A stretch of DNA of 16,716 nucleotides from an uncultured Ruminococcus sp. (GCA_902783705.1 CACZSA010000033.1:1-16716), one strand, 5' to 3'; shown: positions 7,048-14,687, counted from the stretch's first letter. Notes: generated from the letters alone by a model not told the origin. Made by a program: numbers and translations.

Positions 7048-8541
7048 TCAGCCTTCCCCTTCGAGGTACGCCTTGACCATCTTGTCGAGGAGCTTTTCGA
7101 CCATCTTCGTGTGGCTCTTCACGGCGGAGGCGAGGTCGTGATTGTTGTTGTAGAACATCTGGTACACAAAACTGTCGCGGATGGAATCGACGAGGAAGGA
7201 ATCGCCGAAGTCCACGATCCGGTGCTCCATGATGACGTCGATCATCTCGGAGGAATCCTCGTCGCGGGCAAATTTCGATTTCAGCGCGATGTCCTTGTAC
7301 GCCGGGATCACGGAGTTGAACGACGCGCAGGTAAGCGCCTCAAGGATGATCGAGGACATCTCGCTGTCCGGCACGGTGACGGGGATGATCGAGGTATCGA
7401 AGAAGGAGATGCGGGTGTAATAGTCCGCCTGCGCCTCATCGTATTTCGGGAACGGCACGATGCCGAAATCGTAGTCCATGTCACGGAGCGATTCGATGTA
7501 GTAGAACAGCGTGACCAGGAACAGGCCCTGATTGGCGCGGAACATGCTGTGGTATTCCGTCGCCTCGTTCGAGCTGTCGGTCGTGTTGTACCACGCGTTG
7601 TTGTCGTTCAGGACGGCGAAGGTCTTCTCGAAGACGTCGACGAAATGCTCGTCGGAGGCCATCTCGAACACGGGCAGGTTGTTCTCATCCTTCTTGATGT
7701 ACCACGCGCCGCCCGCCGGAAGGAAGGAGCAGTGCAGATACTTCGATACGCCGAGGACGCCCCACTGGTCGTTCTTGTCGAAGGCGCCGTCGCCGTTGAG
7801 GTCCTGCGTCGCGGCGGAGGCCATCTCGCCGAAGCGGTCGAACGTCCACTTCCCCTCGCGCACGAGGTCGTAGATGCTGTCCATCTGATACTGCTCGTGC
7901 AGGTTCTTGTTGAAGAGCATCACGTTCATGAAGTCGATCGTCGTGAGGTTCGCCGCGCCGATCGCCGTGAAATCGCTCGCCCCGACGGCGATGCTGCGGG
8001 TCAGCTCGTCGTCCCAGTAGGGCTTCGAGAGGTCGATGTACTGGAGCTTTCCGATGTCGTAGCACAGGGCCTTCTGCGCCATGTTGTTGGCGGCGGTGCA
8101 GCGGACGTTCATAAGGGAGAAGGTGTCGTCGCCGGACGTGACGTTGGTCTGCGCCATGTTCTCGTCGGAGTAGACCGTCTCCGTGAACGCGACGTTGAAG
8201 CGGTCGGCGATTTGCGTGTTCCGCTCATAGATCGCGTCGTTCAGCACCTCGCCCGTCATCTCCTCGGTGAGGAAGGCGTAGTGCGTGGTGTTCGAGCGGG
8301 TGTAGATGTTGAAGGAGAAGCCTTCGTAATCCTTCTCGGGCAGATCGTCCGCGACGATCTCGGGCTCATCCTCCGCGGGGACCTCGGCGTCGGCGGTCGG
8401 CTGGACCTCGGTCTGCGCGGGGGTGGAGGTCGGGTCGTCGGACGCCGCGTTCTCCGTCTTTTCGGAGCAGGAGAGGAGCGCGGGTGCGAGGAGGAGGGCG
8501 GTGAGGAGGAGGGCGGCGATCCGCCGTACGGTATGGGTCAT
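7048..8541 (-). CDS. ABC-type extracellular sugar-binding lipoprotein (paralogue 1)
   Basis: This 497-residue surface lipoprotein has a basic start, a hydrophobic stretch (8-23) and a lipobox ending ALLSC at Cys25. A low-complexity Ser/Thr/Pro/Glu linker runs to about 65. The rest is a two-lobed extracellular solute-binding fold. Recognisable blocks are LTEEMTGEVLNDAIYERN (91-108), YDLVREGKWTFDRF (224-237) and VPFPKYDEAQ (362-371). An EF-hand-like calcium loop, DLNGDGAFDKND, lies at 247-258. The start at 8541 is set by AGGAGG at 8548-8553. Upstream in-frame ATG codons lie beyond the promoter and are rejected. No permease or ATPase gene is adjacent and it is transcribed alone, so it must use a transporter encoded elsewhere. 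The ligand is unknown but is probably an oligosaccharide. Confidence 0.82.
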   Translation of the reverse strand: MTHTVRRIAALLLTALLLAPALLSCSEKTENAASDDPTSTPAQTEVQPTADAEVPAEDEPEIVADDLPEKDYEGFSFNIYTRSNTTHYAFLTEEMTGEVLNDAIYERNTQIADRFNVAFTETVYSDENMAQTNVTSGDDTFSLMNVRCTAANNMAQKALCYDIGKLQYIDLSKPYWDDELTRSIAVGASDFTAIGAANLTTIDFMNVMLFNKNLHEQYQMDSIYDLVREGKWTFDRFGEMASAATQDLNGDGAFDKNDQWGVLGVSKYLHCSFLPAGGAWYIKKDENNLPVFEMASDEHFVDVFEKTFAVLNDNNAWYNTTDSSNEATEYHSMFRANQGLFLVTLFYYIESLRDMDYDFGIVPFPKYDEAQADYYTRISFFDTSIIPVTVPDSEMSSIILEALTCASFNSVIPAYKDIALKSKFARDEDSSEMIDVIMEHRIVDFGDSFLVDSIRDSFVYQMFYNNNHDLASAVKSHTKMVEKLLDKMVKAYLEGEG

Positions 8542-8581
8542 GTTTTGCCTCCTGTGGCAGATTATAGATGGATTTTGCCTT

Positions 8582-8610
8582 ATTATATCACATCGCGCCG
8601 CCGGTTTCAA
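8582..8610 (-). promoter_or_regulatory. Promoter of solute-binding protein paralogue 1
   Basis: On the minus strand, TTGAAA (8610-8605) and TATAAT (8587-8582) have a 17-bp spacer, 40 bp before the start codon. It diverges from the promoter at 8685-8713. The AT-rich stretch between the two -35 boxes (8611-8684) could hold regulatory sites, but I see no clear palindrome there. Confidence 0.78.
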
Positions 8611-8684
8611 TAGTCTGTTATTCATGAAGGCTTTTATTAAACAGCGATTTTTCATCCCCTGGACGCTTTTTCGGCGGGACCCGC

Positions 8685-8713
8685 TTGACTTGGGCGTCCG
8701 AATCCACTATAAT
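8685..8713 (+). promoter_or_regulatory. Promoter of the small membrane protein gene
   Basis: TTGACT (8685-8690), a 17-bp spacer and TATAAT (8708-8713) precede the ribosome binding site TCGGAGGA at 8731-8738 and the ATG at 8744. Confidence 0.82.
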
Positions 8714-8743
8714 GGGATCAAAGAAAAACATCGGAGGAACGAT

Positions 8744-9010
8744 ATGAAAAAGAAACCCATCGCCGACGCCGCGGTCCGTGCCGTCATCCGCAAGAGAAAG
8801 AGACGCGCGCGCCGCCGTGTGATCGGCACCGTATGCCTCGCGCTCTTCTGCCTCACCCTCGGCATCTTTATCGGGATCCACCGCCGGGTGATCGCCGCCC
8901 TCCTCACCGGGGAGCCGATTCCCGCGACGCCCGAAGGCCACCCCGATCTCTGCAAATTCGCCGAGAGGATCAAATCCGTGAAGCTCCGCCTCCCCGGATC
9001 GGAGAAATAA
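8744..9010 (+). CDS. Small basic single-span membrane protein, function unknown
   Basis: This is an 88-residue protein I do not recognise. The first 25 residues are strongly basic, with a KRKRRARRR run at 17-25. One hydrophobic helix follows (about 27-44). A short tail of about 40 residues contains one Cys (70). By the positive-inside rule the basic N-terminus should be cytoplasmic and the tail outside. The gene is well supported despite its size: it has its own promoter (8685-8713), GGAGGA six bases before the ATG and its own terminator (9021-9054). An in-frame extension upstream would cross the promoter and is rejected. The first segment could act as a signal anchor. The gene is flanked by two binding-protein units, but I see no evidence linking it to either. 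Confidence 0.75.
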   Translation: MKKKPIADAAVRAVIRKRKRRARRRVIGTVCLALFCLTLGIFIGIHRRVIAALLTGEPIPATPEGHPDLCKFAERIKSVKLRLPGSEK

Positions 9011-9020
9011 CACGCGAAAA

Positions 9021-9054
9021 AGAACAGCCCGAAGGTCACTCCCCGGGCTGTTCT
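9021..9054. terminator. Bidirectional intrinsic terminator
   Basis: AGAACAGCCCG (9021-9031) and CGGGCTGTTCT (9044-9054) form a perfect 11-bp stem with a 12-base loop. On the minus strand it runs into TTTTTCGCG, a good tail for the three-gene operon ending at 9067. On the plus strand the tail is GTTGTT, which is weaker. Confidence 0.82.
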
Positions 9055-9066
9055 GTTGTTCCGGCA

Positions 9067-9885
9067 TCAGTCGAGCGTCACGACCTGATCCCCGTCCTTG
9101 TTGACGAGGTTCTGCCGGACGCCGAGCTCCTCCATCCAGCGGCGCGTCTCGAGCGTCCTGAAGGGACCGTTCCCGTCTTGATTCGTCCAGAGCCACGAGG
9201 GCGTCGGCCAGAGGCAGATCTGAGGTCTCACGGCCTCATAAAAGGAGCGCGCGCAGCCGTTCTGCCCGTGATGGGCCATCTGGCAGATCTCGCAGTCGAG
9301 GATCCCGCTCTCTCCCCAGAGGCGCAGGATCTTCTCCCCCGCCTCGGCGCCGCAGTCCCCGGTGAAGAGCGCGCTGTGCCCGCCGAGGTCCATTCGGAAC
9401 ACAAGGGAGGAATTGTTGCAGTCTTTGATCTCAAAGTCCTGCGAATAGAGCACGCGGATGTGCGCTGCGCCGATGTCGAGCGTGTCCCCGCCGGAGAGGA
9501 TCCGCATCCGGTCCGCAAAGCGCGGCAGAACGCGGTAGAAGTCGTCCATCGTCCCGGCGGCGGAGTCGTCCCGTCCGACCTCGCCCTCGAAAAAGCCCTT
9601 CGAGGGGAAGTTGAGGTAGACCGTGCGGACGTCGACGGCCTCCGGACGGTGCTCCATGATCTCGAAGAAATTGTTCAGGTGGTCGTCGTGCGGATGGGTG
9701 AGAAACCACGCGTCGATGCGCGGACGCTCCTGCCCCGTCAGATTTTTCAGATAGTCGAGGAAGTGATCGGTCTCGGCCTCATAGCCGCCGTCGATCGCGA
9801 TGACAAATCCGTCCTCCGTCGTGATGAGAAAGCTGTTGCAGATCGTGTCGGTCACCGACTGGAGCATGTGGATCGCGTTTTTCAT
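9067..9885 (-). CDS. Metallo-beta-lactamase-fold hydrolase (ComEC/Rec2-type MBL domain)
   Basis: This 272-residue protein has no signal peptide, so it is probably cytoplasmic. The metal motif THPHDDHL (63-70; His64, His66, Asp68, His69) is intact. It is followed by SSLVF (159-163), LFTGDCG (173-179, Asp177) and QMAHHGQNG (202-210, His205 or His206). This order is typical of the stand-alone MBL proteins related to the ComEC C-terminal domain. Such proteins often lack the middle His ligand, and I see none here. The reaction is unknown; phosphodiesterase or lactonase chemistry is possible. GGAGGA lies eight bases before the start at 9885. It follows the second solute-binding protein by 31 bp and is the last gene of the operon before the terminator at 9021-9054, so a role linked to the imported ligand is an inference. 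Confidence 0.85.
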   Translation of the reverse strand: MKNAIHMLQSVTDTICNSFLITTEDGFVIAIDGGYEAETDHFLDYLKNLTGQERPRIDAWFLTHPHDDHLNNFFEIMEHRPEAVDVRTVYLNFPSKGFFEGEVGRDDSAAGTMDDFYRVLPRFADRMRILSGGDTLDIGAAHIRVLYSQDFEIKDCNNSSLVFRMDLGGHSALFTGDCGAEAGEKILRLWGESGILDCEICQMAHHGQNGCARSFYEAVRPQICLWPTPSWLWTNQDGNGPFRTLETRRWMEELGVRQNLVNKDGDQVVTLD

Positions 9886-9916
9886 GGTGATTGTCCTCCG
9901 GAGTCAGAATGCGGAA

Positions 9917-11377
9917 TCATTCGATCCCGTCAAAGTCCTTGATCAGCCGCTCGAGCATCTTGAGGGCGGCCTTTTCGCGCTTCGCGAACGAGGAGGCGAA
10001 GTCCGTCGATCCCTGCGCCGCGAGCGTCTGGAAAATATCGCCGATCCCGAGCTGGGAATAGAAGCGCCCGATGTCGTAGACGCGATTGGCGAGCGCGATG
10101 TCGAGCATCTCGGACGACGCGTCGTCGCGGGCGTATTTCCGGGTGAGCGCGATGTCGTAGTACGCGGGCGTCACCTGAATGAAGGATTCGATCGCCATGG
10201 CCTCGAGGACCGAGGTGATCATGCCGAAGTCCGCCGGGATCCGCGGGACGCACGCCGTCGAGGAGATCGCGTTGCAGTAGGTGTAGTACTTCTCCTGCGC
10301 TTCGTCGTATTTCGGGATCGGAAGTACGCCGAACGCCGTCTCCATCTCGCGCACGTTCACGATGTAGCTGAGCACCTCGCCGTAGAAGAGGACCCGGTCC
10401 TCCATGAACATGGTCTTGCCCGTCGCGACGTTTGAGGGGATGCGGGTGATGTTGTCCTCGGAGACGATCTTCACGACCTTCTCGAGCGCGGAGACGGTCT
10501 TATCCATGTCGATATTCAGCACGGGGAGTCCGTCCGCGTCATAGTCGATGAGCGTCAGCCCGGAGCCGTAGAAGAAGGTGCAGGGGCCCTCGTTCGTCGT
10601 GACGTACCCGTAGCGGTCCCGGTCGGTGTACGCGCCGTCGCCGTCGAGGTCCGTCGTCACGTTCAGGCACATTTCGCGGAAGGCGTCGATCGTCCACTTC
10701 CCCTCGCGCACGAGATCATAGGGGACGTCGAGCCCCATGTCCGCGATCAGCTGCTTGTTGAAGAGCTGGATGTAGGTGACGTCGTTGTCGAGGAAGTTGA
10801 CGTCGCCGTTCATGAAGAAGACCTTGCCGCCGATCTGCATGGCGAGCGTCCCCTGGTCCCACCACGCCTCGGTCAGGTTGAGATTGTCGAGGTTCATGTA
10901 GTTCATGAGATACCCGGCCTGCGCCATCGACGCCGCTGTCGCCATGTTCGGGAAAGCGAGCTTATAGCTCTCGTCGCCCGAGGTCACCTCCTGCCGCACG
11001 ATGCCGTTCACATCGCCGGGCGTGAGGGAGATCGTACAGTTGAAGCGATCGTTCACGGCGAGGTTCCGGTTGTAGACCGCGTCGTTGACCACGTCGCCCG
11101 TGAGCTCCTCGACCCAGATCTCCGCCTCGGAGTTTCCGGTCGCCGCCTGCGCCGTGATGCCGAAATCCGCGCCGGCGAAATCGGCCTCCGGGATCTCGGC
11201 GGACTTCCCGCGCGCATAGTCGAACGGATCGGTTTCGGGCTCCGCCTCGGCTTCGATCTGACCCGCCGCGTCCGCCGTCGGGTTCTGCGCCGTGTTTTCC
11301 TCCCCGCGCGAGGAGCATGCGGGCATGGATGCAAGAAGGATTGCCGCGAGAAGAAGGGTTGCGATACTCTTTTTCAT
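9917..11377 (-). CDS. ABC-type extracellular sugar-binding lipoprotein (paralogue 2)
   Basis: This 486-residue lipoprotein has a signal with lipidated Cys21 (SMPAC) and an acidic linker to about 50. It is a paralogue of the protein at 7048-8541. Shared blocks include LTGDVVNDAVYNRN (92-105), YDLVREGKWT (220-229), the calcium loop DLDGDGAYTDRD (243-254), PIPKYDEAQ (353-361) and ARDDASSEM (416-424). The binding-pocket region differs, so the ligands are probably different. The start at 11377 is set by GGAGG seven bases upstream; longer in-frame extensions run into the end of the preceding gene. It lies 41 bp after the GH99-like gene and 31 bp before the MBL gene in one operon, without permease genes. 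It would capture the product of the surface hydrolase encoded just before it (inference). Confidence 0.83.
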   Translation of the reverse strand: MKKSIATLLLAAILLASMPACSSRGEENTAQNPTADAAGQIEAEAEPETDPFDYARGKSAEIPEADFAGADFGITAQAATGNSEAEIWVEELTGDVVNDAVYNRNLAVNDRFNCTISLTPGDVNGIVRQEVTSGDESYKLAFPNMATAASMAQAGYLMNYMNLDNLNLTEAWWDQGTLAMQIGGKVFFMNGDVNFLDNDVTYIQLFNKQLIADMGLDVPYDLVREGKWTIDAFREMCLNVTTDLDGDGAYTDRDRYGYVTTNEGPCTFFYGSGLTLIDYDADGLPVLNIDMDKTVSALEKVVKIVSEDNITRIPSNVATGKTMFMEDRVLFYGEVLSYIVNVREMETAFGVLPIPKYDEAQEKYYTYCNAISSTACVPRIPADFGMITSVLEAMAIESFIQVTPAYYDIALTRKYARDDASSEMLDIALANRVYDIGRFYSQLGIGDIFQTLAAQGSTDFASSFAKREKAALKMLERLIKDFDGIE

Positions 11378-11418
11378 GGGTTGACCTCCGTTTTGATATT
11401 CGATTTTTGCGGGGGAGC

Positions 11419-13935
11419 TTATTCCACCCGGTATGCGTACATGAACCGTCCGGTCGGGGCCGTGTCGCCCTGTGCGTAGAAGTTCAGGAAGTCGCCGTCC
11501 TCCACGTTGTCCGCCCATTTGAACTCCAGGCTGCCCGCCCCGCTCATGCCGAGCAGCGCGCACGGGATCCGGATCACGAGGTAGTGCCCCGTCACCCTGT
11601 AATCGACCTCGCCGACGGTCTCCGTCGCGTCTTCCGCCCCGGTGTAGCGCTCGAGGACGGCCTTCTCCGCCGACGGCGCTGTCCGGTTGACGACGTAGTC
11701 GAAGCCCTCCCAGCCGCGGCCCTCGGTGCGGAGATAGAGCCGCATCCACCTCGGGTCGGTGTACGGCGTGATGTCAGCGGCACATTCGACGAGGAAATAA
11801 TAATTCTGCGCCCCGTCCCGCGCGGCCTTCGCCCCGACGATATCGTTCCGCCCGCTCGTGTCGGTCAGCCTCGTGCCGCCGTAGCCCGCCGCGTCACGGT
11901 CACCGGTATTGTTCGGATAGGCGATGTACTCCGGTCCGACGTCCGCCCATTCGACGGCGGGATCGGCAGAGAGATCGATCTCCTTCGGCGCGGAGGCGAG
12001 GGGCACTTCCCGCGCGCCCTTGAATCTGCGCACCCAGTCGACGAGCTGGCAGTAGTAGTTGTCCCCGAGGTCGCCGCGCGTCGGCTCGATGTCCCGGCTG
12101 TACGTCTCGTCGAATTCGTCCGGGAAGGCGTTCTCCACGGCGGCGGGCGTCGGAGGCCACGATTCGTACCGCCCGGCGTTCCATTCGTTCCAGCCGGTGA
12201 CAAAGACGATCCGCGGGTCCTTCGAGAGCGCGAATTCCCACTGCTCGTCGAAGTTCGCGCCCCGGAGCTTGGCGTCCGGACGCTCGTCATACCCCTTCGA
12301 GGTGTAGTGCCGCCCGAAGATGTGCTCGCCGTTCATCGCGGTCAGGCCCTTTTCGGCGGACCAGTTCTGCGCGACGCCGACGGTCGTCATCTCGACGCGG
12401 TCCGGATCGGCGGCGTTGTAGTAGAGCGCCTGCGGCGTGGTGGAGAGCCAGCCCCAGCGTTCCGTGCCCGCGCGCTTCGCGTGATAGTCCTCTGCGTTGT
12501 AGACGGGCTCGCCCGCGCGGAAGGTGAAGAAGTTGTAGATCTCCTCCTCGAGCGGGTCGCTCCGCCTCTTCGTCAGCGAGGCGCGGTAGGCCATGAGCAT
12601 CGGCTTGCCGTCGAGGTAGAACCAGAGGTCCTGATACCGCCCCGGGCGGTAGATGTCGGTGTAGAGCGATTTCAGCTGCTCCGCCGTGTCGTCCCCCGCC
12701 GCGAAGGGGAGCATGAATGAGATCTTCGGCACGTTCACGCCGTCGGCCTTCGCCTCGGAGAAGACCTTGTAGATCTTCAGATAGCTGTTCCGCCACGTGA
12801 AGGTCCCGTTCGTGTTGTCCATGAAGATGACGTCGACGCCCGCCGCCGCGAGAAGCTCGGCCTGCCGCCGGATCACCCATTCGTCGGTCGTGAGGTAGTA
12901 CCCGTACACGGGCTCGTCCCAGAAGTAGCGGATCGATCCGGCGGGCCATGCGGGATGGTGGTAATCGTTCTGCGCGTCGGGATGCTCCTTCATGAACTCG
13001 GTCACGTTGAGCGGCGTGCCGTTGTCCGTGTTGTGCCAGTCCCAGTAGAACATCGCGACGATCTTGTCCTCCTTCGGGTCTCCGGTCTCGGCATTCCCGG
13101 AGGCGACCCGCCCGAGCCGGTCGACAAGGGACCATGTGTCGGGCATGGCGTCGCGCGTATTCAGAATGTGGTCCGCGGGAAGCACCGCTTCCGCGGGCGG
13201 GGTGTGCAGTCCGTCGATTTCGCTGTTCATGCTGACCTCCTCAAAGTATTCGTCCCGCTTTTCCGTGAAGCCGATCTCGAGCTGGAGATCGCCCTCGGTG
13301 AACAGGCCGCTGTTGAAAATGAAGCCCTTCGATACGTTCCCCGGGAAGACCCACGTCCCCGCCGGGCCCTTCGTGTCCTCGATGGCGAAGAGATAGTCGC
13401 CCGCCGGCATCTCGTCGAAGGTCACGCGGTCGGTCGCACAGTCGACGAGATTCTCAAACCGCTTCGAGACCGCCGGGCCCGCCGCGAGCATGGCGTCATA
13501 ATCGTCGTTCCAGACGTAGAGGGACAAGGTTGCCGCGGAGGTCTTCTGGGTCCACGTAGGGACGCAGTACGAGAAGCGGTCGAAGGGAGCCGTGACCCGG
13601 CACCGCACGCCGTAGACCTCGCCCTCCGCCACCTGATGCGCGCTCTTCGCCGCCTCGTCAAAGTCGTAGACCTCGACCTTCACCTGCCGCTTGGCGGCTT
13701 CCGGCTCCTTCGGCGGCTCGGGCGCGGGAGCCTCGGTCTTCTCCGTCTCCGGCTCCTCCGGCGTCAGGATCTCCTCTGTGTTTTCCTCGCGCGTGTCCTG
13801 CATACTCTGCTCCTCCGTGACCGCAGCGGGGGGATTTTCGCCTGTATCCGCGGCGCCTCCGCCCGTGCCGGTTTTCCCGCAGGACGGGACTGTCAGCAGA
13901 AGACAGGCCAATAAGCCGCACAGCATTCTTTTCAT
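11419..13935 (-). CDS. Multidomain GH99/GH71-like surface lipoprotein with a C-terminal CBM9-like domain
   Basis: The protein has 838 residues. The signal ends in a VPSC lipobox (Cys19). A Glu/Pro/Thr-rich spacer (20-82) lifts the protein off the membrane. A beta-sandwich (about 85-235) follows, then a barrel (about 290-650) with FYWDWHN (296-302), AGVDVIFMDNTNG (365-377) and TGWNEWNAGR (580-589). The WNEW motif and the preceding layout resemble GH99/GH71 and WbsX-type glycosidases, which act on mannans or alpha-glucans; Glu584 is a candidate catalytic residue. The last part (about 655-838; YYFLVECAADITPY, then LEFKWADN) resembles CBM9/DOMON carbohydrate-binding domains. The start at 13935 has GGGGAGAG upstream and a promoter at 13972-14000; the longer in-frame extension overlaps the neighbouring gene and terminator. 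The substrate is not determined. It is the first gene of the operon with a binding protein and an MBL hydrolase. Confidence 0.75.
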   Translation of the reverse strand: MKRMLCGLLACLLLTVPSCGKTGTGGGAADTGENPPAAVTEEQSMQDTREENTEEILTPEEPETEKTEAPAPEPPKEPEAAKRQVKVEVYDFDEAAKSAHQVAEGEVYGVRCRVTAPFDRFSYCVPTWTQKTSAATLSLYVWNDDYDAMLAAGPAVSKRFENLVDCATDRVTFDEMPAGDYLFAIEDTKGPAGTWVFPGNVSKGFIFNSGLFTEGDLQLEIGFTEKRDEYFEEVSMNSEIDGLHTPPAEAVLPADHILNTRDAMPDTWSLVDRLGRVASGNAETGDPKEDKIVAMFYWDWHNTDNGTPLNVTEFMKEHPDAQNDYHHPAWPAGSIRYFWDEPVYGYYLTTDEWVIRRQAELLAAAGVDVIFMDNTNGTFTWRNSYLKIYKVFSEAKADGVNVPKISFMLPFAAGDDTAEQLKSLYTDIYRPGRYQDLWFYLDGKPMLMAYRASLTKRRSDPLEEEIYNFFTFRAGEPVYNAEDYHAKRAGTERWGWLSTTPQALYYNAADPDRVEMTTVGVAQNWSAEKGLTAMNGEHIFGRHYTSKGYDERPDAKLRGANFDEQWEFALSKDPRIVFVTGWNEWNAGRYESWPPTPAAVENAFPDEFDETYSRDIEPTRGDLGDNYYCQLVDWVRRFKGAREVPLASAPKEIDLSADPAVEWADVGPEYIAYPNNTGDRDAAGYGGTRLTDTSGRNDIVGAKAARDGAQNYYFLVECAADITPYTDPRWMRLYLRTEGRGWEGFDYVVNRTAPSAEKAVLERYTGAEDATETVGEVDYRVTGHYLVIRIPCALLGMSGAGSLEFKWADNVEDGDFLNFYAQGDTAPTGRFMYAYRVE

Positions 13936-13971
13936 CGATCCGATCTCTCCCCACGCTGAATTTCTATACTT

Positions 13972-14000
13972 ATTGTAATCTTCCGCGAGTACGAAGTCAA
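13972..14000 (-). promoter_or_regulatory. Promoter of the GH99-like / binding protein / MBL operon
   Basis: On the minus strand, TTGACT (14000-13995) and TACAAT (13977-13972) are separated by 17 bp, about 37 bp before the start codon. It lies directly after the terminator of the upstream small lipoprotein gene. Confidence 0.75.
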
Positions 14001-14021
14001 CAGGATCGAGGAAAAAGCATG

Positions 14022-14061
14022 AAAAAACGCCGGGATCCCCGATGATCGGAGACGCCCGGCG
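14022..14061 (-). terminator. Intrinsic terminator after the small lipoprotein gene
   Basis: Read on the minus strand, CGCCGGG (14061-14055) pairs with CCCGGCG (14034-14028). An inner CTCCGAT/ATCGGGG stem lies between, and six T residues (14027-14022) follow. It stands just after the stop codon of the restored frame (14070-14072), which supports that frame as the true gene end. Confidence 0.8.
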
Positions 14062-14069
14062 GGCATGGC

Positions 14070-14512
14070 TCACCAGTCGAGGTCGTCCTCTTCGTAGTAA
14101 GCGTAGCCGTAGTAGGTGTCCTCGCCGCCCGCGATGTGCGTGACGACGCAGACGGCGGTGCGTCCTCGGCGCGCAGGGAGATGACGTCCCCCGGCGCGAG
14201 GTCAACGTCGTAGACCTCATAGTTGAGGCCGCGTTCGTCGATCGCGCCGACGTCGTACTGACCCGCTCCGTTCACGAGCTTTTCGACGTTGATGTGGATC
14301 CGCCCGCCGACGCCGACGAACTCGCCCCAGTTGAGCTTCTCGCCCCATTCTTCTTCCTCGGCGGTGCTGAGATAGAAGCCCGGGGCCTTGTAGCCCGTGT
14401 CGTTTTTGAAGTAGATGTAGTCGGTCGTCACCGCGTCCGCGCCGTCGCAGGCACAGAGGACGGGGATCAGAAGAAGAGCCGCGGCGAGAAGCCATGCAAT
14501 GCGTTTTTTCAT
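14070..14512 (-). pseudogene. Small lipoprotein, frameshifted near its C-terminus
   Basis: The intact-looking frame starts at 14512 (AGGAGG six bases upstream). It has a signal with an LCAC lipobox (Cys22) and a compact domain with FKNDTGYKAPGFYLS, WGEKL and YEVYDVDLAPGDVISL. This pattern recalls small clostridial secreted proteins with an NxTGY...YxS...WG layout, a family of unknown function. After LRAEDA (near 14160) the frame turns into low-complexity Ser/Thr/Arg sequence and runs over the terminator to 13997. In another frame, 14159-14070 reads TAVCVVTHIAGGED, then a Tyr-rich YYGYAYY and an acidic EEDDLDW ending, and stops right before the terminator. One missing base after the GC at 14161-14160 explains this. 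The repaired protein would have about 147 residues. A real mutation or a sequencing error would look the same. Confidence 0.75.
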
Positions 14513-14564
14513 GATCTGCCTCCTGTGTAACCGAATCAGATGGAAATACAGCGATTCTGCTTCT

Positions 14565-14594
14565 ATTATAGCAGGGGGTGTCCTGTGCTGTCGT
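14565..14594 (-). promoter_or_regulatory. Probable promoter of the small lipoprotein gene
   Basis: On the minus strand, TATAAT lies at 14570-14565, about 53 bp before the start codon. The best -35 is ACGACA (14594-14589) with an 18-bp spacer, matching four of six consensus bases. This weak -35 suggests an activator, and the palindrome at 14594-14609 abuts it. Confidence 0.6.
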
Positions 14595-14609
14595 CACTAA
14601 TTATAGTGA
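14594..14609. promoter_or_regulatory. Operator-like palindrome between divergent genes
   Basis: TCACTAATTATAGTGA is a perfect inverted repeat of TCACTA around a central ATTA. A further TCAC at 14613-14616 makes a second, shorter inverted pair with the GTGA at 14606-14609. It lies between the promoters of the small lipoprotein gene (-) and the esterase gene (+), and touches the weak -35 of the former. The geometry fits a dimeric transcription factor site. Which factor binds is unknown. Confidence 0.5.
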
Positions 14610-14658
14610 TTTTCACAAAAAACTCCCCCTCCGAACAGGCAGGAGACGCTCTGCCCCA

Positions 14659-14687
14659 TTGATTTTTCCGCGCGTCCGTACTATAAT
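14659..14687 (+). promoter_or_regulatory. Promoter of the esterase-DUF1638 operon
   Basis: TTGATT (14659-14664), a 17-bp spacer and TATAAT (14682-14687) precede AAAGGAG (about 14729-14735) and the ATG at 14743. Confidence 0.8.

Noticed and set aside
8563..8568. A second TATAAT on the minus strand upstream of solute-binding protein 1
   Set aside because: No acceptable -35 box lies 16-18 bp upstream, while the TATAAT at 8582-8587 has TTGAAA at exactly 17 bp.
6742..8613. A 623-codon plus-strand frame across the PfkB end and solute-binding protein 1
   Set aside because: It crosses a strong bidirectional terminator and is antisense to a lipoprotein gene with a clear signal peptide, promoter and ribosome binding site.
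11317..12720. A 467-codon plus-strand frame opposite the GH99-like gene
   Set aside because: It has Val/Arg-rich shadow composition and no domain, and it overlaps a coherent multidomain protein.
13936..14220. N-terminal extension of the GH99-like protein by 95 residues
   Set aside because: The extension runs through a terminator, the gene's own promoter and the neighbouring gene, and is Arg/Ser-rich. The start at 13935 gives a proper lipoprotein signal.
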